From Heliocidaris tuberculata (taxonomy: Eukaryota > Echinodermata > Echinoidea > Camarodonta > Echinometridae): 64,000 nt of DNA. Made by a program: the position numbers and the translations under genes. Below the pieces are notes generated by a model. The model had not been told where the DNA came from, did not search any database, and worked only from the letters and a program-made list of their open reading frames with translations. The stretch is taken from NCBI GenBank assembly GCA_025618425.1, contig CM046844.1, positions 19,254,324 to 19,318,323 of the forward strand, given 5' to 3'. Positions 1 through 12,807 of this stretch are shown piece after piece. Within the stretch, counting starts at the first letter, position 1, and each line of letters opens with the position of its first letter.

Positions 1-1221
1 GGCATTTCCCTATTCAATTGATCATTCTGCTTTTCTTGTTGCAAGGAAACAACTACCCCCACAGCAACAATGAGCATCATTTTCATAGACCATCTCCCTC
101 TCTGCCACACACACACACACACTCCTTTCGAATCACAAAGCTACATTTTGGCATCTTCCATTTCAAAGTATTCCTTTTGTTCTTTCCTTTGCGCCCCCCC
201 CCCAAAAAAAGGGGGGGATACTGGCCTGTAACAAAAAGCACCATTTCCCTCCGACAAACAAACAAATGCTCTCACATAAAATTGCTCTTTATGATCATTT
301 CATAGTTCCTACCATTGACAAGCATACAGTATCACCTCTAAATATTCATTTCTTGTTCATACTCCTTTATCTCATTGAAAGACAAATATTACATTACTTA
401 CACACAAAATAAAAGTTACGGTTTACAAGCTTTAATAACTAATAATTTGTGTCAATCTTTCCATGATTGAAAATATATGTCTTATAAAATGAGAAAGTAA
501 GATTCATCACCTTCAATAGAGGAATACAAGTACAACATTCCAAAGACAATAGTGGAAAGCGTATAAAATAAAATGTGTTTAAAAGTCTACATTTGTTATT
601 ATTATATATTTTTCTGCATTATTTCTTTACAAAAATCATCTCTGATATTATTTATAGATAAAGAGTAGGAAAGATATGTTTATTGCACTAATTTTAGACT
701 AATTTTTTAAAAATAATGATAATAAAAACATAATTAGTTTTAAATCAGTATAAATAACTTCAGACCCCATTTAAAATTTAGAAACAATGTTTACAATAGA
801 TAGGTTTAAGTCTGCAAACACACCTATTCCAACCGTTAAACAGATGAAAGGACCTCATTAACTTAATTTCTCTTTGCTTCCCCCCCCCTTTTTTTTCTTC
901 CTAAGCACATAGAGACACATACTTATGTAATGTATTATGCGTTATACAAGAATGGTTTATCATTATTATTATTATTATTATCATTATTATTACAGTTGTA
1001 GTCATGACATAATATCTTCAAACATGAATATATATCCCAATATATTGCCTTGAAAGCCATTATTTTGACCAACTGACAGTGGACTAATAGGCCAAATACA
1101 TTGGTTTATTGCTGCTCATCATGAGATTTATGAAAATGAAAATAATCTAATTATCTATTTTGACCTTTTTAGATAAATGACTTTAAAAACCCTTTTTTAA
1201 AGAAGTTTCAGTTCCAAAGAA
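1..1221. other. Gene-free AT-rich flank
   Basis: I see no supported gene. The stretch holds a short CA run (about 107-122), an adjacent C-run, A-run and G-run at 193-217 that could fold back on itself, and an imperfect ATT triplet array at about 960-991. Open frames here are short and low complexity. Confidence 0.6.
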
Positions 1222-1229
1222 CATAAATG

Positions 1230-1258
1230 CAGACATATTTAGGGGGCACTTCCGGCTC

Positions 1259-1290
<32 letters not shown>

Positions 1291-1444
1291 TTGCTTGTCA
1301 GAATTTTTGTTTTTTTAATGACAAAGATAGCCCTAAATGTGTGATAAACCTTTTTTCATGTTTTTTTACTTGTTTTCCTTGTCAGAAAATTTTCTGAGAT
1401 TTGTGTCCCCTCCCCCAATATACAAAATCCTGGATCCGCCCCTG
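1230..1444. mobile_element. Short hAT-like MITE remnant with G/C-run ends
   Basis: The right end reads GGATCCGCCCCTG, the terminus style of a family seen many times in this window. It is followed by tataaatg. The left end CAGACATATTTAGGGGG is preceded by cataaatg, so 7 of 8 flanking bases match as a target-site duplication. A C-run and a T-run of about 20 lie inside. The left terminus is diverged, so the boundary is tentative. Confidence 0.4.
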
Positions 1445-3307
1445 TATAAATGTAACCTGCCTATAAACAAGGGTCTGTAGGGTTGTGGTCCAACTTGAAG
1501 CAGGTAAAGGAGGTTGTTACCCAAGTATCTAAAGACTGGCCATATCGAGCAGATCATTGCTGGTGACCCAGGCTGTGCAGTCTGGAAAGATGAGAAAAAT
1601 ATAACACAATTTTGATAAATGAGTTCATGGGTAATTAAGCAAAAAGCAATGCTCTTTTATTTCATTCTATAACTTTCATATTTTATGATTATATCAGTTA
1701 CTTACGATGCATATTCAAATAAAGTACAAGGATTAATTTTTAAAGAATGTTTTCAAAAATATTGACTTAAAAACATTTTATCTACCTAAAAAAAATTATA
1801 TACCCCTCTCCCCCCCAAAAAAAAAAACAACAAATTATTATTATTATTATGATATTGCCTTTGTTGCTCATTTAAATTTTCAGAATTGGTAAGATGAGTA
1901 TTACACTTCTTATAAAGACTATTACAATTTATTTTATTTTGTGTTTAATTTCAGATTGATTGTCAAAAATGACAGGCACAACACATGATAATAAAATCAA
2001 TCATGTCAACTGACACTGTTTAACTTTTTCAAATTGAAGTTATGTACATCAACTAGAGCATGAAAGTCCTGTTGCAATGAATGAGCAGCACATGCCACAC
2101 CTCTATATTTGAAAACATGAGATTCAAAAAAAAAATACATGTTTCGATAGCAAATATATTCCATATAATAATTTTCTATTTATGAATTAAAATGGAATAT
2201 GTTCAAAAGAATTAAAGTGTAATTTCATCAGTTCTTCCACGGTGAAGACATGGCCACAGAAAACCCTTGGAAGTTGGAGTATTGGTTGGAATACTCTATC
2301 TCGGATTTTGTAGAATGCCGAAAGTCCAAAAAATGCTGGCACATCTGACAAAACCAGTGACATTCTAAGTGTGCTGTTTTGTTTGTTTTTGTTTTGTTTT
2401 TGTTTTTTGATTTTTGGGGGGTTTTGGAGGGGGGTTGTTTTGTTGTTGTTTTTTTTTTTTTTTTTTTGTTTGTTGTTGTTTTTTTAGGAGGCGGGGTAGG
2501 TTGCCATGTTAACGCGTGTTGTCAACTTAAAGGCTGATGTCTACTCTCCAGTTTGATACCATATCGTTACAGTGCCACAACTCTGATGATAAATGAACTG
2601 TGGGTGATTGTTAGAAATCAGTTTTTATTACAGGTGTACCCAAACTTTTGGAGGGCAGTGTATATATTTTCATGTAGTTGTCATTGTTATCATCATTATT
2701 ATTATCATAATTATCATCATCCTGATTGCAATGATTTCATTGTATGCTTTTAGATCAGTGTAATAATTATCTCGTGGTGATGGAAGTATTGACGTTTATG
2801 TGTTTTAAACTTTCTAGGTCATAATTTGCACGCCACTAAAGTGGCGTTTATATTGATATCTGCATGTGGAAATCTACCTGTAAAGTATTTGACAACAAAA
2901 ATATTAATATGATGCCGGACTTGGCAGAAGGACTCAAATGACATCTGGAACATGTCAAAGTATAAGCAGAAAAATGCTCTTAAAGTAAGTACTACTTTGT
3001 TAGAATAGAAGGGTATTATGTTTCACAGTGTATGCCAGAATTGTATATCTATTTCTTGCACCAAAAGTATGCACTCACTTTTTTTAGAAGACAATATGCC
3101 ATTTTTATAATAATTATGATGTGCAATTCGTGCAATTCGTACAACTTTTATTTCTTTAAAATAACTATTTTCAGAGTAATGCATTATTATGCTTTTAAAA
3201 ACAACTTGGTTATTGTTTCCATATTGTAAATATTATTGATCTATAACAGTATATTGTACACGAGAAAATGCTATCAGAAGCAAGTACAAACAATGGTATT
3301 TATCTAT
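1445..3307. other. Gene-free AT-rich sequence
   Basis: No gene is supported. It includes a T/G-rich low-complexity block at about 2376-2490 and an imperfect ATT/ATC triplet tract at about 2685-2722. Open frames through these are composition artefacts. Confidence 0.55.
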
Positions 3308-3544
3308 GGTATGGATTAAGGACGTTCCACAGTTAAAGTTAAAGTAATTTTCACCAAACTTTGCGTGCAGTTACTTTGGTCCAAATACGCATAGAAAATA
3401 GAAAAGGTCCATGTGCATACTTTTTTTCTATAGGACACTGAACTTTGTCATGATTGGATGTCAGGTAAAATGACGTCATCACAGGATTTTGGCCACAGAT
3501 AGGCCTCAGAATTCACAATGGCAAAAACAAACCCATTCTGTCCT

Positions 3545-4070
3545 AGTCATTTTCATAAAACTTTCCAGATTTGTAGAGAAAGGTATACTGAAGGAGGAGA
3601 AAGTTTAAAAACAGGGGTCTATGTACTCGTGGTTTTTTTTTTGTTGTTTTTTTATTTGTTGGTTTGTTGTTGTTGTTGTTGTTTTTTTTTGGTTTTTTTT
3701 TTGTTTTTTTGTTTCTTTTTGTAGATCGCCCTCACTTGGCGGAAGGGATCAAAAACTCGCAAAACTCGAGAAAATGGCTGGGAACCTATCTAGGAATGGG
3801 ATGGGTGCAAAATAATCCTACTGTAAATTCAAAATCCATGGCATTTTCATAAAACTTTCCAGATTTGTAGAGAAAAGTATACTGAAGGAGGAGAAAAATT
3901 GAAAACTGGGGGTCCATGTACTCGTTTTTGTGCTAGCGGCGCCCTCATGTGGCTGAACGAATGGGTCAAAAACTCGCAAAAAAAAAAGCTAGGAACTTGT
4001 CTAGGAATTGGATGGGTGTAAAATAACGCTACTGTACATTCAAAATCCATGTCATTTTCATTAAACTTTC
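3545..4070 (+). repeat. Two-and-a-bit copy tandem repeat (about 210-295 bp unit)
   Basis: The phrase TTTTCATAAAACTTTCCAGA recurs at about 3549 and 3843, with a diverged third start near 4055. Each copy continues through a shared block ending in 'aattcaaaatccatg'. The first copy is longer because of a T/G-rich expansion (about 3630-3722). The phenylalanine-rich open frames here come from that expansion and are not genes. Confidence 0.7.
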
Positions 4071-5234
4071 CAAACTTACCACAAAAGTGCACAAAATTTA
4101 GAAAACAAAATAACCCTAAATCGGGTGTAAAGAGGGGTGATGCAAAAACAATGATGATTTCAGTGCTTAAGATATTGCTTCTGTTTTTTTTTAATGAAAA
4201 ATTTTAAACCTCGCACTTTGGAAATGAAGTAATATGGAGGAAAACGGAAGGGGGATGTGCTTGATCGGGGGGGGGGGGAGGTAGGTCTGTAAGCAGGAAG
4301 CAAGCGTCTGAGATGGGGCCCATATTCGTGTGAGGTGGGGGCCCCCTCAGATTGTTTGCCCCCTCCACCCCCCCCCCCCCCCGCCAAAACAAAAAACAAA
4401 ACAAAACAAAACAAAACGACATAGGCTATAATTTTCTGTATTTTACGTATGAAGAGTGCTCTAACAGTTTATGTGACAATCAAACGCACACTTTCGAACC
4501 AGTGTATAAAAAAGAAGGAAATTTTATGTCGTTTTACGTGACATTTTACTCATTATTTTATTCTAAAAACAAAAAAGATATCTACTGCTCATGTCTTGGA
4601 CTGTAGAGAGAGAAGTATTATTAGACATATAGCATAAACAAATGATTCTTCAGCATATATTTGACTTTCTTTTCCAGCTCTCTTTTTGTGCTAAGTTAGT
4701 GTACAATAAATGGGAGGTAAATGACCATGACTATGAATTCCAAAGGACATCTATCATTTTTTCTTCCTATACGAATAAATTTCCGTATAGAAAATTCATG
4801 AGAGGGCATCGAGTGTTATCTTTCAGCTCAAGCTAGTTAATATTTTGTACATTTTTCAGGTACACACTCTAAAGATAAGATAGTCAAATATGGCTAGAAT
4901 CTCGTCAGATTTAATAAGAATAACTATTCCCACGGGCACCTACACTATTCTAGTAAAAAATACCAGCTTCGGGTTTGAAGTGAACAGAATCCTAGTCAAC
5001 ATAAACAGAATCCTAGTCATACTGACGAGAATCTGATTAAGAAAATGTGATCAGGCGATTTGGGTCGAACAACAACTAGACATTTGTTGTTGTTGTTTTT
5101 TTTTTTTTTTTTTTTTTTTTTTTGTAGAGTGCAAAATTACTGATTTCATCTATTTTTACGGGGTTCGTCTTACTGCGCACATTTGCGTACCCATTATATT
5201 AAGCATGTGTTTAATGTGTGTTTAATCCATTGCC
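4071..5234. other. Gene-free sequence with homopolymers
   Basis: A G-run at 4267-4278, a C-run at 4369-4382 and a T-run at 5099-5123 are the only structured parts. No exon with convincing splice sites and conserved protein is visible. Confidence 0.5.
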
Positions 5235-5656
5235 TTAAGGCCACCGCACACCTTACGATCGGTCTGCGATCCGATTTCAGAAGAAAATGTAATATCATTT
5301 GACAAATCATTTAAAAACGAAAAATATTTTTTGATTGGGGGTCTGAACGGTCATACAGATAGTAAAATCGATAATACGGCCTATACCGAATTTTCAAGTC
5401 GGTGGAATGGTCAAATCGGCTCCGAGTCGTAGTGACGTCACAAAAATCGTGCGACTGCCTACGATTTGAAACTAATTTTGCCCTTATTCTCTGCAGAAAG
5501 CTGACAGCTCACCAAAATCCTCTGTTTAGTATTCATATTACTTTTCAGAACCTGAATAGGGTAGATTTCATTCGATAAAATGCCAATATTTAATGCCATA
5601 GCGATTTATTTTACAAATCGGATCGCAGACCGATCGTAAGGTGTGCGGAGGCTTTT
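5235..5656. mobile_element. 420-bp MITE with ~40-bp terminal inverted repeats
   Basis: The left end contains GCACACCTTACGATCGG and continues to GATCCGATTT. The right end carries the reverse complement, from AAATCGGATCGC to GTAAGGTGTGC. The two arms pair over about 40 bp with a few mismatches. The interior is non-coding. It looks like a non-autonomous DNA transposon; I could not define a target-site duplication. Confidence 0.75.
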
Positions 5657-6538
5657 ACTGCGCGCAATACTCTCCCGATGTTGTGACAACGTGACACAAC
5701 AAGCCAGGATGCGTAGCTGAGGTGCGCATAAACATAACTGAGGAACGTCCTTAAGCAACAACTGTTTGTACAAAAGCTTATTAACAAAATTCCAATTTTC
5801 ATTAGTATGAAGAAAAATATTCAATATTATGAGGATGAAAGATATAATTAGGTCTGTATAACATTTTTTTTTTACTAAATGGCAGTCACTTCAGTCTTTG
5901 TATAAACGAAAATGAGAGAAATTTAACAGTATTGTTTTATTTAAGTTTAAGATACATATATATATTTTTTTTTTTGGGGGGGGGTAAATGTTGTTTATTT
6001 GACTCAGTAGAATTGCCTACATAGGGATAAAAAGTTTGAAGAAAAAAAATCTTTATATTTTAAGTGTTGATCTATTATGATGGGGTCAACATATGGCAGT
6101 ATATTGGACACTTATTAATATACTAAATGGCAAACATTTCGTAGGATATGTTAAGACAACTAATTCAGTGAATTAATCCAGGAGTATTCTTTTCAGAAAA
6201 TCAACTTCTTTCAGAGTGATATTAAAAGCATTAATGATCAACAAATTTTACAATTTACTTCGGTACAGTGTGGTCCATATTATGTTCTTAATGTCTTAGC
6301 CTTAATCGTGACAATTCGTTCTTCCATATCGAGGTCATTTGTACTAGATCTACAGTATAAATTAAGGGGGCGCAAAAAAATGCAAAAGAGAGAAAGAAAA
6401 GGGAAAGAAAATGAAAAAAAGTTATAATCCTTGAGGAGTATGCGCCCCACAATCCGCATGGTAAATGCATTAAAAGTACATTTTTTGAGGGTTCCAAATG
6501 CAAAAATTCCTAAAGCTCGGTCGCTTTGCTCTATCACA
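5657..6538. other. Gene-free sequence
   Basis: No gene is supported. The stretch is AT-rich, with a T-run followed by a G-run at about 5966-5985. Confidence 0.5.
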
Positions 6539-6776
6539 TAATAGACCGGTTTACTAAGTTATTCAAATTTATGGATGTTTCTTTCCGGAGGACCTAGTGA
6601 CCAGGTATTCCACCAACCTGTTATTAATAAATGGACTACAATACTAGGAATCCAGTTTTCATACATTACTTGTTGCTATGTCGGGCAAGCATCGGGTAAG
6701 CTTTCAGGCTGTCAAGAACAACCTTTGTTTAAAAAGCATGCATAAAATTTGAATATGTTAGTAAACCGGCCTATTA
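6539..6776. mobile_element. 238-bp MITE, TIR beginning TAATAGACCGGTTTAC
   Basis: The left end TAATAGACCGGTTTACTAA pairs with the right end TTAGTAAACCGGCCTATTA. The match extends inward through ATTCAAATTT to about 34 bp, imperfect. TA may be the target dinucleotide (Tc1/mariner-like insertion), but the superfamily is inferred only from this. There is no coding capacity. Confidence 0.7.
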
Positions 6777-7606
6777 CGCCTATGTTGCTTCAGGATCTAG
6801 TAATTTTGCGCCCCAATATATTGTATAGGTTTTCAGTAGTGTTTTTAAAGGGTTCAAAATTTGAAAAATAAAAATGTAATTCTCACTGCTTTCTTCACTA
6901 TCTTGTACGTTTTATTATCCTCTTGTTAAATATTGTGTCCCCAATTTAGGATAAAGTGCAAAAAATAGCATTTCCAAAGGTTTAACATTTGAAAGAAATC
7001 TCAACTTTCGGCTGCCTTGCTAGATTCCTCCACTATTTCTCAAGGGTTTTCGTTAATTTTGCACCCAATAGAAAACCTTTCATCAATGCACAATATTCAA
7101 ATTTCTCTACCGCTCAATTGCAGTGGGAGAAATTTCCTGGGTAAAATGCAAAAGAAATTGTGGTTTTTATTGTTAAAAATACACACACACACACACAAAA
7201 TCCGCTCTGTCGCTTTGCTCTCTCTCTTTTACAATAACGTAGATAAGTTGGGGCGCAACTTCATTATTTGCCCCGGGTGCCATAATCCCTATATACGCCA
7301 CTGAGTTAAGGATTTGTGCAGCAAAGTAAAAAGAATTTGAATAACTGATAACGAAAATTACCTCGTTATTCCATAAGTAAATTTTATCAAATAGTGATGA
7401 ATAGAGGCCATTTGAATAGATCCATTTGGTTATTTTAATCGACGACATTGACAAGTTTCCACAATTATTTGTTTGTAAAGCATGTACATATGAGGGGTTC
7501 GGTGTAAAAATGTCAGAGGTAAAAATGTCAAAGGTAAAATGCTAAATGTAAAAATGTCTGAGGTTTTTGTGCAATTTTAGCAAAATGGGCTCTATTTTTT
7601 TTCTCA

Positions 7607-7638
<32 letters not shown>

Positions 7639-9218
7639 TTCTCTTTCTTCCTCTATCTTCCCCCTCTTTTACCCTTTTTCTTCCTTCTCTCTTTCTCTGT
7701 CTTCATATCCCTTTCCCTCTCTCTTCCTATCTCTCTTAATTTCTCTCGTGCCCACTAAATTATCCTCTCTCCCCCCCCCCCCATATTATCCTCTCCCCCC
7801 CCCCCCCTCGTTTTTCGTTTCTATCGCCCCTCTAATTTCCAACTATCTCTGTCCCGCAGTGCCTCTTCTTTCGCAGATATTACTTTGGACTTTCCAGGGG
7901 CGTCGCTAGAACATTTTGAATGGGGGGGGGGGGGAGTGACACCCAAATTTAACGACAAAGTTTTAATATGTGACACCAAAATTTGCCGACAAAAATGCTG
8001 CACCTTAATCTGGAAAGAATAAGGAAAAAGTATAACAGGAGATTTGGAGCAGTACATTATTTTCATTCCTACAGGAAAAAGCCATCCTGACTTTATTCAA
8101 AGGAGAAAATGACAGAAACAGATCAATGAGTGTTTTAAGTGGCTATGGGCCACTAGCTTATGTGATGGGGCAAGGGGGAAGTCCCCCCCCCCCCCCCCCC
8201 ACTCCCTGACAAATTTCCAGCCAAAAATATACAATCAGTAACTATTCGGTCGAGTGAGGAGCTATTGTCAGGAAAATAATCATCAATTTGCTGTTGAAAC
8301 GAAATAAGTAATTGACATTTTTACAAAATTTTCTGCTCTGCCGCAAGCAACCTCTCAATGCAGTGATGTGAAGTGCAGCTTTTGAAGCCAAACTTCAAAC
8401 TTCAAATAGGTAAACCCTTAATAGACAAAAATTAAACGCCGTTCTGACGTTAAGAATTGAAATCAGTCTGATATATGCTCAAACATACTAAGCAATAACT
8501 TTTGCATGCATTATAAATAATGCTCCTATCCAAAACTTTCATTAAAAAGGGAATGTGGCCAAATACTTGCTTTGAGTACCTGTACAATACTGAACAAAAA
8601 ATATAATATCGAAATCAAAGTAACGAAATTTACAAATGGTAATGATGGAAAGAAGCGTCCATGGCCCTCACCCCCACACTTCCTCGCCCATACAAAATTT
8701 TATTAGGGCCCCTCAAAGTGAAATGTATGGATCACTATTTAGAGTCGGATGTTCCCCCCCCCCCCCCTCCCAATAATATTTCACTGAAGTTTCCTCGATA
8801 ACGGTTCAGTAGTCTTTGAGAAATACCTGCTTTTTTCGGGGTTGCGCTGTATTCTGGGATATAATTCAACTTGGTTAGCCATGTGACACGTGGATTCCTT
8901 TCATAAAGCTATGCCGTTATTTTCTCGCAAAGAAAGGTGTGACCTTGTCAGCTAGAACAGTGTATGTCGATTTTTTAAGTATGATATTATCCAGTGCGTC
9001 CACTGACACAATCCCCTTGCATTCTGAGTCAAGTTTTGTACAGACTTCTGCAGAAGGAACGTGAAGGGATGAACAGGCTTTTTACACTTGATTTTTAGGG
9101 TGAAAGGAAGGAGTTTTGTTATCATGATTATCGTTAATTGTAGCTTTCGCTCCAAGCAACTGCAAGTTAGACTGCCAGTTGTCGCTGTTAAATGTTATCC
9201 AGGCGCCTCTATTACCTT
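6777..9218. other. Gene-free sequence with microsatellites and homopolymers
   Basis: Contents are a short imperfect repeat of GTAAAAATGTC at about 7505-7560, a CT-rich microsatellite at about 7602-7770, C-runs at about 7772, 7796, 8186 and 8754, and a lone G-run-capped element end at 7894 (CAGGGGCGTCGCTAG). No gene is visible. Confidence 0.5.
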
Positions 9219-9226
9219 CGTGCGTG

Positions 9227-10736
9227 CACTGGCGTAGCCAGGATTTTTCAAGAGGGGGGGCCAAGGCGAGGGAGCGAAGCGACCGAGCGGGGGAGGGTGT
9301 GGGAGGGGGTATCCCCCTCCCACGGTAGGAAAATTTTTTTAAAACCAGGTCATGAAAATGGCATTTTCTGCACCCTAAAATTCTATTCTGGTGTAACCTA
9401 CTTGAGAAGTGACAGATGAAATAGGATTTTTTTTTTCTCTACTCCGCTGGAATGAATTGTAGTGGAAGGATTACCACTCCTTGGGGCTCCAGAATTCCAA
9501 GCAATACGCAAAATTACATGTAGTTGGTGTGTATAAATAGCTGTACCAGTGTACATACGAAACGTTGAAACCCGTGTTTTCGGATAGGAAAATATACAGA
9601 CTAACAACCAAAAACCCACACACAGACACACTGACTATTGACTAACATATGACTAAGAGGACGCCCTTTCTCATGGAGTGGAATTTATATCTCATCTCAA
9701 GCGGTAGTCTCATTTGAAAACACATGCAACATCTTTATTAGGTGTATGTAAAAGACTTTAGCAATTTATTTAGCTGCCTTGTTTAGCTCTTTATCTCATT
9801 TTCTCGGTTAGAGGTTGTTCATTAGTTGCCTAATTCGTATATACTACACGAATCCAGCTACGTACTCCTTCATTTAAGTACTGAGGAATTATATAGTTTG
9901 ATTAATTTTTGTAACCAAAATGAACATCAATGTGAGTATTTAGCACGGAAAAATATTAGAATTACATCGTGTAAAGAGTATAGAGATCACAATTTGTAAT
10001 AAAAACATATGGAAAAAATGTAATTACACATAGAGAACGGGCTAAACAAAGTCTTCATACAACCAAGTCAAGCGCACATGATTTGCCACATGTGAAGGCC
10101 GTTTTTGTCATTCAATTTAGTGATAATAGATTTGACTCAAAACTGTAAACATCAAAGCAGAAAGCATCTCGTCCGATGACTTACTAGTATATAAAATACG
10201 ACTTGAACAAAGAATGAAATTGTATCTTTTTTGAATATTCCTCTATAAAATCGAACTCTACCTTGAAAAACAGTGTTTTGCTTCTCCTCGGATGAAGACC
10301 ATAAAAATGATATAACGGTGACATTGTTTTCGTATAAAAGCAATGTTGGCTACCACAATGATAACTCTTAAACAAACTCAAGATTTACAAAATGAAGAAA
10401 ATGGTTATTGCCTCCATCGGACATATACCCATTCACAAAGAGAGGTTTATATTCGGCAAGAATAACTGATACGCCTCTTCATCATTCTGAGTACAATTTC
10501 TTTCAACTCTCGACAAACTAAAAGAAATATAAATGTTCTGTTACCAATCTACTTAGTCAATGTTGTTAACAAAGTTTCGGGGTTATGATTTGGAAAGGAA
10601 CAGTTTTTGCTGGAAATGAAAGCAGTGTTTATTTTGTTTACTTTTTTGGTAATATTTCCATTTTATTTTTCCTTATTTCGATTGTAAGGTAGGGGTAGGG
10701 TAAGTCCTAGTAAGACCAGCATGTGAAAAGGAAATT

Positions 10737-10779
<43 letters not shown>

Positions 10780-10837
10780 CTCCGATCAACAGGGGGGGCC
10801 ATGGCCCCCTTGTGCCCCCCCCCTGGCTACGCCAGTG
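9227..10837. mobile_element. 1.6-kb non-autonomous hAT-like element with perfect TIRs and TSD
   Basis: The left terminus CACTGGCGTAGCCAGG is the exact reverse complement of the right terminus CCTGGCTACGCCAGTG. Both sides are flanked by the perfect 8-bp direct repeat CGTGCGTG (9219-9226 and 10838-10845). An 8-bp duplication with CA...TG ends is characteristic of hAT transposons. No transposase-sized frame is present, so it would need a helper in trans. A G-run lies just inside the left end; a long T-run (about 10739-10776) and C-runs lie inside the right end. Confidence 0.8.
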
Positions 10838-10845
10838 CGTGCGTG

Positions 10846-11591
10846 TCACTTTATACGAGGGTAAGTACATTTGCAAAGTAATCTTTTTCTTTTTCTTCTT
10901 CTCTCCCCTTCTGTCCCCTTTTTTCCTCCTCCTGTTCCTCACCTATCCTCTTCTCGGAGTGGCACGGGGAGCTCTAGTCCCACCCCGATAAAATAAAGGA
11001 AAAATGATACGGTGTATCAGAAAGAGGGAAGAAAGAGAAGAAAAAGTACATGAGAAAGAGATGCATCTCTTTTCCTTCCTTCATTTATCTTATTAAACAT
11101 CATAGGTGATTTTCTTTTGACGAAAGGCAGGGGCATCGCTAAAGGGGGTATATAGGTTAGTATATCCTCCCTATTCAAATTGTTATCTCGTCAAATATTG
11201 ATGACCCTTTTTTTTTTTTTTTTTTTTTTACTTTTTGGAAAATATTCTGGTAAGGTGTCGAAAAAGTTGATCCAACACCACCCGCTTAATTCAAAATAGT
11301 CTAGCAACGCCCCCGAAGAAAGAATAGAAGTGTACATGTACCTAGAGCCCTTTCCAGAAGGGCTTCCAATTTCCAATTGTGAATAATGTCCTTTTCTTTC
11401 CCAAGCATGCCCCGTAATACACTGAAGGACGCCCACTCAATGCACTACAATTCCATGTGTAAGTTACTTACAGACACAGAATGTTACGTCTTTGTTCAAT
11501 TCACTTCTATTATTTCAACCGTACTTTGCACCCACTGACGGAATTGTGCATGTTTACATTAATATCTCACCAATACTTTGCACATTGCATT
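10846..11591. other. Gene-free sequence, possible small MITE
   Basis: CAGGGGCATCGCTA (about 11128) and TAGCAACGCCCCCG (about 11302) look like the ends of a further short G/C-capped element with a T-run between them. No clean target-site duplication was found, and no gene is visible. Confidence 0.4.
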
Positions 11592-12799
11592 CAGGGGCGT
11601 AGATATACATAAAATATACATTTCTATATTATGTTGTCATGGTTGTAGACGAATATAATTTGATATATTACATCTATTAATGTTATTTTTATATATTCTT
11701 TATTTTAATATAAATGTTATATATCTGTGTACAATATTGTAGATTTATATGAATTTATTAATATTTATCTACAATGCTGTCGTGGCTTCTGATTCTTCCC
11801 GATATATTTTTACACCACTAGAAAGTGAAAACCATCTACTTCAAATTATACAACATGGGTGTTGATCTGGGAGTAATATGGAGGTTTATATTTTTTAAAT
11901 GAAGTGGGGGGGGGGGTGTTGGCCTGCATGTGTTACCATCCCCAAATATATTTAGAGGTGATTTTTTTTTTCGAATCCACAATACAGAAAAATTATTTAG
12001 AAACACGATAAAAACTACTTTCGAAAAATAAACTCAAGGGCAATTTCAAAGGCTTATTGTACTGCCCATAGAAATGAGGTTCGGATTACGTAATACGCCA
12101 TTGTAATGTTCGCACATTTCTAAAGGTGATAGACAGTAAGTCCCGGTTCCATATACTTTTAAGTGCCCATTTTGATAATTAGACCTCATCCCTCACCTTA
12201 CCTTTGATAAATGCTCCTATTTCAACGAGAGCATTTCCCCCTTTTAATCCCTTTTATTCCTTTTGATGTAACAAGTCATTTTTTCTTTGTAATATATAGA
12301 CACTGATTTAATTTTCTACTTTATAAGAACATTTTCCCGTTCTTATAAATGCCCCTTTCCTGGTGTTTTAAGTACCCCTTTTCACCTGTGATGAACTGCC
12401 TTTTCTACCTTTTCTACACATTCATTTATTTTTCTAATTATTGAAGTGTCCTTTCCCCATGATAAGTACCACGTTTCCCTTTTCCATAACATGTGCCCCT
12501 AATCCAAAGTGACCGCTAAGCTCGCTCATATTAAAAGTATAGCTTATTAAATAAATGTTCATTGTGAAATTTTACAATTACAATGTAATTGCTATTGTTT
12601 GATCGCTCGCTTCGCTCGCTTGCTCAATATTCAAATCATACTACAAAATTGCAAAGCATGATACTAAAGTTGTATCTTGGATATGTAAAGAGAAAAACCA
12701 TGTACATGTTTACACACCCTCACTCCACACACACACACTATATATATATATATATATATATATCATACCCCCAGGTATGAGGACCTGTCTACGCCAATG
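11592..12799. mobile_element. 1.2-kb hAT-like non-autonomous element with 8-bp TSD
   Basis: The left end CAGGGGCGTAGATA and the right end TGTCTACGCCAATG are inverted over GGCGTAGA with CA...TG termini. The perfect 8-bp repeat ATTGCATT flanks both sides (11584-11591 and 12800-12807). The interior is AT-rich and non-coding, with a CA run and a TA run at about 12727-12763. The target duplication is the strongest evidence. Confidence 0.65.
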
Positions 12800-12807
12800 A
12801 TTGCATT

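Noticed and set aside
3518..3852. Phenylalanine/valine-rich small proteins in overlapping frames
   Set aside because: They arise from a T/G homopolymer expansion inside a tandem repeat, with no conserved protein pattern.
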